Positions 39,301-45,526 of a DNA stretch of 64,000 nt are shown piece by piece. The DNA comes from Williamsia limnetica. Its GTDB lineage: Bacteria; Actinomycetota; Actinomycetes; Mycobacteriales; Mycobacteriaceae. The notes beneath the pieces are model-generated. The model worked only from the letters and a program-made list of their open reading frames with translations, searched no databases and had not been told where the DNA came from. The first letter of the stretch is position 1, and every line of letters begins with the position of its first letter. The position numbers were made by a program, and so were the translations under genes. The stretch spans positions 62,001 to 126,000 of the forward strand of contig NZ_QJSP01000012.1 of assembly GCF_003217475.1 (NCBI RefSeq), read 5' to 3'.

Positions 39301-39650
39301 CCACCGAGTTCATCCGGCCCCAACTCGACGCACTGGGCGTGACCGCGGCCGTCGACCTGCTGTCGGTACCCGATGGTTCGCGGGTGCTCGTCGGGGGAGC
39401 GGTCACCCATCGGCAACGACCCGCCACCGCCTCAGGGGTGACGTTCGTCAACCTCGAAGACGAGACCGGGATGGTCAACGTGGTCTGTTCGGTGGGGCTG
39501 TGGGCCAAGTACCGCAAACTCGCACAGACCGCTCCGGCCCTGCTGATCCGCGGCCGAGTGCAAAACGCCGAAGGAGCCGTGACCGTGGTGGCAGAACGCC
39601 TCCAACGCATGGACTTGAGAATAGGAACCCGCTCCAGGGACTGGGCTTAG
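36363..39650 (+). CDS. dnaE2: Error-prone DNA polymerase III alpha subunit DnaE2
   Basis: A 1095-aa C-family polymerase. It opens, after a polar N-terminal extension of about 55 residues, with the PHP domain ELHAHTSYSFLDGASSPEEM, continues through the polymerase core (DIDVDIESDRREEAI; KFDLLGLGML) and ends with an OB-fold region (VNLEDETGMVNVV). DnaE2 does SOS-dependent translesion synthesis with ImuA' and ImuB. The ATG at 36363 is chosen because the SOS box and -10 lie immediately upstream; the frame is open to 36333 but that part is promoter. Confidence 0.95.
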   Translation: MGWNEGPPTWSEMERVLSGRPTSGGRPGETFSGDGGDSPAWSRKRGPYEAGELRRGVSDTRYAELHAHTSYSFLDGASSPEEMAEEAYRLGLEALAITDHNGFYGVVRFAEAALEWELPTVFGSELSLEHDSARTGVADPDGAHLLVLARGQEGYRRLSRQLANGHMAAGEKGLLRFDIDTLAQAAAGHWLILSGCRKGTVRAALSTGGPSAAEAALRDLIEKFGRDNVVMELTAQGAADDDERNAALAWVARRNRVATVATTGAHFSAPHRRRLAMAMAAVRARRSLDDMDGWLGPLGGAHLRSGDEMMRLLSAHPDAIDNAAMLAKDLAFGLHLIAPKLPPFDVPEGYTESSWLRELTARGALERYGPPQSHPKAYQQIEHELNVIDSLGFPGYFLVVHDIVSFCRTHDILCQGRGSAANSAVCYSLGVTAIDPVGNSLLFERFLSPARDGPPDIDVDIESDRREEAIQYVYQRYGRQNAAQVANVITYRGKSSVRDMARALGYSVGQQDAWSKQVQRYDKAQPTDSDIPDDVLDLANQINGMPRHLGIHSGGMVICDRPIADVCPTEWARMPNRSVLQWDKDDCAAIGLVKFDLLGLGMLSAIHYAIDFLAEHRDIHVDLAKIDLTEAAVYDMLCKADTVGVFQVESRAQMATLPRLKPREFYDLVVEVALIRPGPIQGGSVHPYIRRRNGLEEPTCEHPSMEAALHRTLGVPLFQEQLMQLAVDVAGFTSAEADQLRRAMGSKRSPEKMERLRARFYEGMEELHGITGEVADRVYEKMAAFANFGFPESHSQSFASLVFYSSWLKLHHPAAFCAALIKAQPMGFYSPQTLVADARRHGVKVHGPDVNLSQPHADLENAGLDVRLGLGSVKHIGIDLAEAIVAERESGGAFTNAADLSRRCDVNTRQLEALATAGALECFGTSRRQALWDAGAAAQEKSDRLPLHEINTSPALPGMSDVEMAASDVWATGVSPGSYPTEFIRPQLDALGVTAAVDLLSVPDGSRVLVGGAVTHRQRPATASGVTFVNLEDETGMVNVVCSVGLWAKYRKLAQTAPALLIRGRVQNAEGAVTVVAERLQRMDLRIGTRSRDWA

Positions 39651-39863
39651 GTTTGTCTGCTCGCTCCGCTCGCTTGTCGGTGTGGCCATCAGGCGGTCGT
39701 TCTTCCCTTCTCCTCACCTCGCTGGCGCTCGTTCGTCGGCAGTCCAGAACAACCGCGGCCACCCCTCCCGGGTCCTCGCATCGCTGCGCTCCCTCGCTCC
39801 TCCGTTTAGACAACGCGGGGCCGACTGCCGGGTCCTCGCATCGCTGCGCTCGCTCAGACCTTC
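39651..39863. repeat. Gene-free region with low-complexity and 24-bp direct repeats
   Basis: Downstream of dnaE2. It is full of short CGCTCG/CTCGCT motifs. A 24-bp sequence beginning CCGGGTCCTCGCATCGCTGC occurs at 39768-39791 and, identical, at 39828-39851, exactly 60 bp apart. No gene is seen. Such repeats are common as intergenic filler in this group of actinobacteria. Confidence 0.75.
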
Positions 39864-39869
39864 ATGCGT

Positions 39870-39995
39870 GGTTCGCCGACCGGGCCGATAGCGTCGTCGA
39901 GCGTGCCGCAACAGTCGTTGACCGTGCCGTTGTTCGCGCCGAGCGGGCCGATATCACCGCCGAGTGTGCCGAAACTCGAGCCGAGCGGGCCCATA
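39870..39995. repeat. Six degenerate 21-bp tandem repeats
   Basis: Units end at 39890, 39911, 39932, 39953, 39974 and 39995 and share a core like CCGAGCGGGCCGATA / CGAGYGTGCCGNNN, alternating between the two versions. The period equals seven codons; read on the minus strand it gives units like IGPLGAN and FGTLGGD, on the plus strand units like PISPPSV. Which strand, if any, is translated is not clear. Confidence 0.7.
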
Positions 39996-39997
39996 AT
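39992..39997 (+). promoter_or_regulatory. -10 element of the DUF167 gene
   Basis: CATAAT, one base from consensus, ends 7 nt before the GTG at 40005; a leaderless start is likely. Confidence 0.5.
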
Positions 39998-40004
39998 CGC
40001 TTCT

Positions 40005-40232
40005 GTGGATGACATCGTGGTGACCGTCAAGCCGAACAGTCGCAAAGGGCCGCTGGTCGAGGTTGCCGGCGACGGCGCTCTGACGATTTTCGTGCGTGAA
40101 CCAGCCACCGAGGGCAAGGCCAATGCCGCCGTTGCGCTCCTGCTCGCGAGGCATTTCGGCGTGTCCAAGTCCCGCGTCGTCCTCACCGGTGGTGCGACCG
40201 CTCGCACGAAAAGGTTTCGTATCGACCGATAG
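40005..40232 (+). CDS. DUF167 / YggU family protein
   Basis: A 75-aa protein covering the whole DUF167 fold: VVTVKPNSRKGPLVEV, LTIFVREPATEGKANAAVALLLARHFGV and VLTGGATARTKRFRI. The function of the family is unknown. The GTG at 40005 is chosen for its -10 and because the upstream frame runs through the 21-bp repeats. A perfect 9-bp hairpin (40218-40240) covers the stop codon and separates it from the retron-like locus. Confidence 0.85.
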   Translation: MDDIVVTVKPNSRKGPLVEVAGDGALTIFVREPATEGKANAAVALLLARHFGVSKSRVVLTGGATARTKRFRIDR

Positions 40233-40240
40233 TCGATACG
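40218..40240. terminator. Hairpin over the DUF167 stop codon
   Basis: CGTATCGAC (40218-40226) and GTCGATACG (40232-40240) pair perfectly around a 5-nt loop. No T run follows. It overlaps the -10 proposed for the retron-like RNA (40237-40242). Confidence 0.55.
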
Positions 40241-40248
40241 ATGGCACG

Positions 40249-40408
40249 TGTGCGCGGTGGGGAGGTGAGAGTGGGTTCTTCGAACCCGTCTCAGGGGCAA
40301 CCCCTGGGTACATCTCACAGTTGGTATCAGCGTCCGACGCCGCTCGGCATGCTCCGCGTGCTATCCGGCGCCGCCGACACAGGTTCATGGTCACCTCCTC
40401 GCCGCGCA
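40249..40408 (+). ncRNA. Retron-like msr-msd RNA
   Basis: Segment a1 GCGCGGTGGGGAGGTGA (40252-40268) pairs along all 17 positions (two G.U) with a2 at 40391-40407; U40251-A40408 extends it. Directly after a1 come two small hairpins with 3-nt loops: GGGTTC-TTC-GAACCC (40273-40287) and CAGGGG-CAA-CCCCTG (40292-40306), the msr-like part. A longer imperfect hairpin (40332-40378), with stems CGCCG/CGGCG and GCATGC/GCGTGC around TCC, is the msd-like part. G40269 or G40271 are candidates for the branching G. A -10 TACGAT (40237-40242) would start transcription right at a1. The RT gene follows 25 nt after a2. Confidence 0.75.
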
Positions 40409-40433
40409 TGTCATTCATGACCGGCGCCGTGTC

Positions 40434-41711
40434 GTGACCGACAGCTACTCGTTGGGCGGTCTGGGACCACGTCTGCGCCTGACCGCGGAGTCTGTCGAAC
40501 ACCTGATGACGAGGCTCGAGGTCGATCCGCGCTGGACGGTCTCCGCACTGGTCGACATGCTCGTGGCGACGATGGAACAGACCGTGGTCACCGAATTGCT
40601 CGGCGTGCTGCTCGACCGGTTTCCCGAGCGGCCCACCGATCTGGCCGCTGTCCGCACCTTCCTCACGCCGCTGATAGGCGCGCCGCGCCGGCGCGCGTTC
40701 GAGGATCCGGACGAGCCGATCATGCGGTTCGAGCTGCCGCAGCTCCGGGACTATTCGGACGTGGCCCGCTGGCTCAACCTCACTGTCGGCGAACTGGAGT
40801 GGTTTGCTGATCGTGGTCACTGGTTGCGGACGAAGGACGGTCCGCTGCAGCATTACCGTTACTGGCAGGTGCCCAAACGCGATGGCGTGCGGATGATCGA
40901 GGCGCCCAAACCCCACCTGAGAGAGATTCAGCGACGGCTGCTGAGCACCATCGTCGACCACATCCCGCCACACCGGGCTGCGCAGGGTTTTGTGCCGGGC
41001 ACCTCGACCTCGAGTTTCGCCTGGCCGCACACCGATCGTCCGGTGGTGGTCCGAATCGATTTGCGCGACTGCTTTTCCTCGATCGGAATTGCCAGGGTCA
41101 GGGCCATTTTCGCGGCGGTGGGCTACCAGAGAACTGCGCGGGTCCTGGCAGAACTGTGCACCACCACCACGCCCATCACCCACCTCCGGGACGTACACCA
41201 CCGGCAAGCGGCACTCCTGCGGCAGCGGCATCTCCCGCAGGGTGCGCCGACGTCCCCGGCGTTGGCAAACCTCGTCATGCGTGCCATGGACCGCCGGATC
41301 TGGGGATACGCCCGACGAAACAGCCTGCATTACAGCCGGTATGGCGATGATCTGGGGATTTCCGGCGACAACATGAACCCAGAAGCAGTGTTGTGGGTGG
41401 TGCAGCGCATCATTGCCGACGAAGGTTTCACCGTGCACCCGGACAAGACCAAGATCATGCGGGCGCATCAGCGCCAGCAACTGGCGGGGCTGGTGGTCAA
41501 CGACCAACCGAGTATCGCCCGACGTGACTACGACAATCTCCGAGCATTGCTGCACAATGCGATTCGTACGGGCGCGCAGGCGCAGAACCGATCGGCGCAC
41601 CCGAATTTCCGGGCGCACGTGCGGGGCAAGATCGCCTGGATCGGGGCAACCAGTACGCAGCGACGGAACATCTTGCTGGCGTTGGCCGAGCAGGTGGACT
41701 GGGACCGCTGA
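40434..41711 (+). CDS. Retron-like reverse transcriptase
   Basis: A 425-aa reverse transcriptase. Motif order: QVPKRDGVRMIEAPKPHLREIQRRLL; QGFVPGTSTSS; VVRIDLRDCFSSI with Asp209; LPQGAPTSPALANL; and the catalytic YGDD at 303-306. The retron-specific positions are present but altered: the NAxxH motif reads FAWPH (195-199) and VTG reads LAG (350-352) in LAGLVVNDQPSIARRDYDNLR. An N-terminal extension of about 105 residues precedes the usual LxWFAD helix. The GTG at 40434 overlaps the TGA of a short frame (from ATG 40387) that spans a2, so translation may be coupled. Group II intron maturase domains are absent. Confidence 0.9.
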   Translation: MTDSYSLGGLGPRLRLTAESVEHLMTRLEVDPRWTVSALVDMLVATMEQTVVTELLGVLLDRFPERPTDLAAVRTFLTPLIGAPRRRAFEDPDEPIMRFELPQLRDYSDVARWLNLTVGELEWFADRGHWLRTKDGPLQHYRYWQVPKRDGVRMIEAPKPHLREIQRRLLSTIVDHIPPHRAAQGFVPGTSTSSFAWPHTDRPVVVRIDLRDCFSSIGIARVRAIFAAVGYQRTARVLAELCTTTTPITHLRDVHHRQAALLRQRHLPQGAPTSPALANLVMRAMDRRIWGYARRNSLHYSRYGDDLGISGDNMNPEAVLWVVQRIIADEGFTVHPDKTKIMRAHQRQQLAGLVVNDQPSIARRDYDNLRALLHNAIRTGAQAQNRSAHPNFRAHVRGKIAWIGATSTQRRNILLALAEQVDWDR

Positions 41712-41758
41712 GGATGAACACCCGCAATCCCGCCCTATCACTTGGCGTCGAAGGCGCC

Positions 41759-41764
41759 TAACCT
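41759..41764 (+). promoter_or_regulatory. -10 element of the retron-associated gene
   Basis: TAACCT ends 6 nt before the ATG at 41771 and no ribosome binding site is present, so this gene may have its own leaderless transcript besides read-through from the RT gene. Confidence 0.45.
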
Positions 41765-41770
41765 CGGTAA

Positions 41771-42190
41771 ATGAGCCTGAGCAATTATTCGAGCAATCTC
41801 GATCGCAATACGCCCGGGGCCGCGGACCCCAACGAGACCAAACGGAGTCTCGACGCCCAACTCGAGCATGTACTCGGACTCGAGGACGGTTGGCAGGGGC
41901 CCGACTCATTGGCCCCGACCCCTGCTGCGCGGGAGTTCTTCGAGAAGTACTTCGACGGCTTGCAGAGTTCGTACTGGACCGAATCAACTCCCACAGCGAC
42001 GCCGGCGGGCGGCTTGCACATGGAATGGAGTCGCGACGGCAGCGACTATTCCGCAGACATCCTCGCAGGCGGTCAGTTGCTGCTCAAAGTGGTTGCCCCG
42101 ACCGCGACCGACAATGCCGAACTGCACATCGAGGAACCGACCACCGCGATGTTGCGCAAGTTCATCATGCGTGGACTACCGATCGATTGA
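41771..42190 (+). CDS. Unrecognised small protein next to the reverse transcriptase
   Basis: A 139-aa acidic, soluble protein. The N-terminal half has LDAQLEHVLGLEDGWQGPDSLAPTPAAREFFEKYFDGL, the second half is beta-rich (GGLHMEWSRDGSDYSADILAGGQLLLKVV). The LEDGWxG...AP.P and GGLHMEW blocks look like conserved sites, but I do not recognise an enzymatic or toxin fold, and it has no membrane segment. It follows the RT gene by 59 bases, before a backbone gene on the opposite strand, so it is the only candidate partner or effector of the retron-like locus. Confidence 0.75.
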   Translation: MSLSNYSSNLDRNTPGAADPNETKRSLDAQLEHVLGLEDGWQGPDSLAPTPAAREFFEKYFDGLQSSYWTESTPTATPAGGLHMEWSRDGSDYSADILAGGQLLLKVVAPTATDNAELHIEEPTTAMLRKFIMRGLPID

Positions 42191-42202
42191 TCCGCAGACC
42201 GG

Positions 42203-42685
42203 TCATACCGCGCCAGGAAAGCCGTGCTGCCGCCAGGCCTCGTACATCACGATGCTGGCAGCGTTCGCCAGATTGAGCGATCGGCGTCCCGGCAGCATGG
42301 GTATCCGGACCCGCTCGGTGACGTGAGGGTCCGCCAGCACCGCCTCGGAGAGCCCGGTCGGCTCGGGGCCGAACAGCAACACGTCGCCCGGCTGATAGCT
42401 GATGTCGGTGTAGAACGTGTCCGCGTGAGCCGTGAACGCGTACACCCGTTGCGGTGCAAGTTCTTTCCAGGCGGCGAACAGATCGGAATGAACGGTCACC
42501 GAGGCCATATCGTGGTAATCGAGCCCGGCTCGCTTCACCTTTGGCTCGGACAGGTCGAAGCCGAGCGGCTCCACCAGGTGTAATTCACACCCGGTGTTGG
42601 CGGCGAGCCTGATCGCATTTCCCGTGTTCGGCGGGATGCGAGGTTCATGGAACAGCAGTCGAAACACCCCCTGAGCTTGCCGCAT
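42203..42685 (-). CDS. trmL: tRNA (cytidine/uridine-2'-O)-methyltransferase, SpoU family
   Basis: A 160-aa SPOUT methyltransferase that 2'-O-methylates the wobble base of certain leucine tRNAs. The knotted-fold motifs are FHEPRIPPNTGNAIRLAANTG, LLFGPEPTGLS and IPMLPGRRSLNLANAASIVMYEAWRQ. ATG 42685 has GAGGG about 8 nt upstream; a TTG at 42703 is also in frame. In M. tuberculosis the equivalent gene (spoU) is also found between dnaE2 and mfpA. Confidence 0.93.
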   Translation of the reverse strand: MRQAQGVFRLLFHEPRIPPNTGNAIRLAANTGCELHLVEPLGFDLSEPKVKRAGLDYHDMASVTVHSDLFAAWKELAPQRVYAFTAHADTFYTDISYQPGDVLLFGPEPTGLSEAVLADPHVTERVRIPMLPGRRSLNLANAASIVMYEAWRQHGFPGAV

Positions 42686-42710
42686 CGGGCGCACCCTCGA
42701 CAAACTGGTG

Positions 42711-43322
42711 TCAGCCCAGCGGTGCCCATCCTGACTCCACCGATCTCGCGCACCGGCTCGGCTCGTCCCCCGCGGAGACGAACAGCGCTGTCAACATCGG
42801 CACGGCGTGGGCCAGTGCAGATTCGGGTAGGGGACCGCCTGCCACCAGGGATGCCAGCCCGTGCCCGATCATCCACTGCTGGGTCGCCAACGCAGACGGA
42901 TCCACATCGGGGCGGAATCGGCCTGCGCTCGAACAGCGTTCGACGCCGATGACGAGATGGTGCAGGCTTGCTTCGGCTGCAGCCGCATCCTCCAGATCCG
43001 CGCTGGTGTCGAACATGACCCGGTACAGATTGGGGTTCTGCAAAGCGTTCGACAGATACGCGACGCCCATCATGGTTTGATCGCGGACCGGATCGTCGGA
43101 CATCTCCAGAGCAGAGAGTCTGGCGGCGAGGCGGGTGAAGCCTTCTTGGCGCAGCGCCTTCCAGAGCCCGTCCATGCCGTCGAAGTAGGTGTACACGGCC
43201 ATCGTCGAGACCGACGTCCCGGACACCAGTGACCGCAACGTCACCGGTTCCCGCGCACGCAGCATCTGCGCCGCGCGTTCGATGAGCATCGAACGGGTCT
43301 GAGGATTCTTGTTCCGAACCAT
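42711..43322 (-). CDS. TetR-family transcriptional regulator
   Basis: A 203-aa regulator with an N-terminal TetR-type helix-turn-helix (TRSMLIERAAQMLRAREPVTLRSLVSGTSVSTMAVYTYFDGMDGLWKAL) and an all-helical ligand domain. It is divergent from a RidA gene, with a palindrome between them. The ATG at 43322 is used; an ATG at 43337 would place the start inside the operator. The ligand is unknown. Confidence 0.88.
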   Translation of the reverse strand: MVRNKNPQTRSMLIERAAQMLRAREPVTLRSLVSGTSVSTMAVYTYFDGMDGLWKALRQEGFTRLAARLSALEMSDDPVRDQTMMGVAYLSNALQNPNLYRVMFDTSADLEDAAAAEASLHHLVIGVERCSSAGRFRPDVDPSALATQQWMIGHGLASLVAGGPLPESALAHAVPMLTALFVSAGDEPSRCARSVESGWAPLG

Positions 43323-43333
43323 GGCATCACAAT

Positions 43334-43357
43334 ACATAACAATGCTATGTTTACGAT
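43334..43357. promoter_or_regulatory. TetR operator within the ridA promoter
   Basis: ACATA (43334-43338) and TATGT (43346-43350) form an inverted repeat with a 7-nt centre. It sits just upstream of a -10 TACGAT at 43352-43357, in the spacer of the ridA promoter, so the regulator probably represses ridA and perhaps itself. Confidence 0.6.
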
Positions 43358-43400
43358 ACGGCGATTCGCGGGCGACGCCGACGACCGAGAGGGGAACCCC

Positions 43401-43808
43401 ATGGCCATAGAGCTGATCAACCCAGAAGGATTGCCAAAACCCGATGTGTATCGCCAACTCTCGATCGCGACAGGGTCCAGGCTGGTATTTCTGGCCGGAC
43501 AGGTGGCGAGGGATGCCGAGGGCAACCAGGTCGGCGCGGGAGACTTCGCGGCGCAGGTCGAGCAGGCATACCTCAACATCGGAACTGCGCTGGCGGAGAT
43601 CGGTGGCTCGTTCGACGACGTCGCGAAGCTGACCATCTACGTGGTGGATTGGTCGCAGGACAAGTACCCGCTGCTCGGTGAGGGCGTCGCAAGGGCGGCG
43701 GCGAAGCTCGGTGTCGATCCGGTGAAGCCGATCACCCTGCTCGGCGTCGCATCGCTCGGTGAGCCCGACCTCATGGTCGAGGTCGAGGCGACCGCAGTGC
43801 TCGACTGA
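43401..43808 (+). CDS. RidA family (YjgF/Rid) protein
   Basis: A 135-aa Rid protein of the group that hydrolyses reactive enamine/imine intermediates or acts on related small molecules. The body VFLAGQVARDAEGNQVGAGDFAAQVEQAYLNIGTALAEIGGSFDDVAKLTIYVVDW is typical; the catalytic Arg of canonical RidA near the C terminus is not obvious (PDLMVEVEATAVLD), so it may be an Rid subfamily with another activity. The ATG at 43401 has GAGAGGGG just upstream. It is divergent from, and probably controlled by, the TetR regulator. Confidence 0.85.
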   Translation: MAIELINPEGLPKPDVYRQLSIATGSRLVFLAGQVARDAEGNQVGAGDFAAQVEQAYLNIGTALAEIGGSFDDVAKLTIYVVDWSQDKYPLLGEGVARAAAKLGVDPVKPITLLGVASLGEPDLMVEVEATAVLD

Positions 43809-43841
43809 TCGCCTCGGGGTGAGGCGTGTAGACATGGGCAC

Positions 43842-44444
43842 ATGAGTGTTGAGGTTTCCACCGACGAACGGTTCGACTTCGCCGACTTCTCCAATGAGGA
43901 CTGGTCCGAGCGCGAGTACGTGGGCTGCAGCTTTGTCGAATCGGATCTGAGTGAACTACGCACGCGCGGTGTGACATTCACCGATTGCGACTTCAGCGGG
44001 GCCAACTTGTCCCGATCGAGTCACAGCGCGAGCGCATTCCGCAATTGCCACTTCGAACGGGCGCACCTGAACAAGGTCGAGATGACCGACTGCAGCCTGC
44101 TCGGCACCGTGATCACGAACTCGCGCGTTCGGCCGATGACGTTGATCGACTGCGACCTGTCGCTGACGTCGATTGGTGGCGTCGATCTGTCGGGGGTGGT
44201 GCTACGAGGTTGCCGGCTCCGGGAGGCCAACCTGTCCGATTCGACGCTGATCGGTGCAGACCTGTCCGGGACCGACCTCACCGGGGTGCGCGCCATCGGC
44301 ACGAAACTCGGCAAGGCGGACCTTCGCGGCGCGAGGGTGGATCCGATGCTCTGGCTGCAGGCATCCGTGGTCGACGCCCTGGTCGATGCCGGGCAGGCAC
44401 TGGAGTTCGCTGCCGCCCACGGCCTGCGAATCGGGGGCGAGTGA
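43842..44444 (+). CDS. mfpA: Pentapeptide repeat protein, MfpA-like
   Basis: A 200-aa right-handed quadrilateral beta-helix protein. Pentapeptide units with Phe or Leu at the centre run from about residue 12 (DFADFSNEDW) to 165 (ADLSGTDLTG, ADLRGARVD). MfpA mimics B-form DNA and binds DNA gyrase, lowering fluoroquinolone sensitivity. The location between spoU/trmL and folD matches M. tuberculosis mfpA, which supports orthology, though the conservation outside the repeats is weak. AGACAT lies 6 nt before the ATG (leaderless). Its TGA shares one base with the next ATG. Confidence 0.82.
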   Translation: MSVEVSTDERFDFADFSNEDWSEREYVGCSFVESDLSELRTRGVTFTDCDFSGANLSRSSHSASAFRNCHFERAHLNKVEMTDCSLLGTVITNSRVRPMTLIDCDLSLTSIGGVDLSGVVLRGCRLREANLSDSTLIGADLSGTDLTGVRAIGTKLGKADLRGARVDPMLWLQASVVDALVDAGQALEFAAAHGLRIGGE

Positions 44445-45478
44445 TGACCGCTCGAACCCGCGGACGTAAACCCTCGATCTCACCGGTCACATGGACGCCG
44501 ACCCCGGTGGACACCGCCGGTTGGCCGACACCGCAGGCACCGCCGATCACGGTGGTCGACGTCGGCTCGCCCTCGCCCGAGGATGTCGTCGCCGATGATC
44601 ACGGCCGCATCTGGACGGGAACGGTCGACGGGAACATCATCGCCATCGACGCCGGCACCGGCCGGTGGGATGTGGTGGCGAACACCGGCGGCCAGCCGCT
44701 GGGACTCGAGGTCATCGGTGAGACCCTGCTGATCTGTGACAGCAGGCGCGGGCTCCTGTCGATGGACATGACCAGCGGCCGGATCGACGTGGCCCTGGAC
44801 CGCGTCGACGGTGAACCACTGACGTTCTGCTCCAACGTGATCGTCACCCGCCACACCGGTGGAGCCACGCCGCGGCCCCTCGAACTGCACCTGACCCAGT
44901 CGACGACACGGTTCACCCTCGACGACTACAGAGCCGACATCATCGAGCACGACGGTTCGGGACGGCTGATCCGCGTCGACCTCGGAGACGGGTCGGAACC
45001 GCCGCGCGCGACCGTTCTACTGCATGGTCTGCAGTTCGCCAATGGTCTGGTCCGCCACGACGACCGGCTGGTGATCGCCGAGACCGGGGACTGCAGCCTG
45101 CGTTCCTATGTGCCGGCGACCGGCACGAGTGAGGTGCTGCGCGGCGGCCTGCCGGGTTATCCCGACAACTGTTCACTGTCTCCGGACGGTGACCACCTGT
45201 GGCTCGCGATGGCGGGTCTACGCAGCCGTCCGCTCGAAGCCCTCGCCGGCCATCCACGGATCCGGCAGCTGGTGTGGCGGATCCCGGATCGACTGCTACC
45301 CGATCCGGAGGCGCCGCTGTGGGTTCTGAAGATCCACCTACCGAGCGGGCGGGTGGTTGCCGACCATCGGGTCGATCTCCCGGGGTTCGGTCAGAGCACG
45401 GGAGTCCTCGAGCGCGACGGGCGAGTATGGGTCGGCGGCATCGGATCGTCGCGAATCGCGTGGTTCGACATCGAGTAG
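44444..45478 (+). CDS. SMP-30 / strictosidine synthase-like beta-propeller lactonase
   Basis: A 344-aa six-bladed propeller. SPEDVVADDHGRIWTGTVDGNI starts the first blade; HGLQFANGLVRHDDRLVIAETGDCSLRSY and GYPDNCSLSPDGDHLWLAMAGLRS match the strictosidine-synthase-like/gluconolactonase family. Asn and Asp residues in these loops probably bind calcium. The substrate, most likely a lactone or ester, is unknown. It is coupled to mfpA through a TGATG junction and has no signal peptide. Confidence 0.83.
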   Translation: MTARTRGRKPSISPVTWTPTPVDTAGWPTPQAPPITVVDVGSPSPEDVVADDHGRIWTGTVDGNIIAIDAGTGRWDVVANTGGQPLGLEVIGETLLICDSRRGLLSMDMTSGRIDVALDRVDGEPLTFCSNVIVTRHTGGATPRPLELHLTQSTTRFTLDDYRADIIEHDGSGRLIRVDLGDGSEPPRATVLLHGLQFANGLVRHDDRLVIAETGDCSLRSYVPATGTSEVLRGGLPGYPDNCSLSPDGDHLWLAMAGLRSRPLEALAGHPRIRQLVWRIPDRLLPDPEAPLWVLKIHLPSGRVVADHRVDLPGFGQSTGVLERDGRVWVGGIGSSRIAWFDIE

Positions 45479-45514
45479 TGGGCGGGGCAGGCGCGAGCAA
45501 CGAGCGGAACCTGG

Positions 45515-45520
45515 AACAAT
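45515..45520 (+). promoter_or_regulatory. -10 element of folD (leaderless)
   Basis: AACAAT ends exactly 6 nt before the folD GTG at 45527. Confidence 0.5.
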
Positions 45521-45526
45521 GACGTC

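Noticed and set aside
39651-39863. Possible CRISPR array in the repeat-rich region after dnaE2
   Set aside because: Only two 24-bp direct copies with one spacer, no further repeats and no cas genes nearby.
39854-40318. 154-codon minus-strand frame covering the 21-bp repeats and DUF167
   Set aside because: It is antisense to the whole DUF167 domain, which is the better coding call; only the heptad part was kept, as a finding about the repeats.
40265-40318. Three-way junction closed by GTGAGA/TCTCAC as the main fold before the RT gene
   Set aside because: The 17-bp a1/a2 pairing is longer, uses overlapping bases and fits the retron layout; the shorter stem is noted as an alternative only.
40434-41711. 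RT gene as part of a group II intron or a diversity-generating retroelement
   Set aside because: No maturase/endonuclease domain, no intron-like domain V, and no template/variable repeat pair was noticed around the gene.
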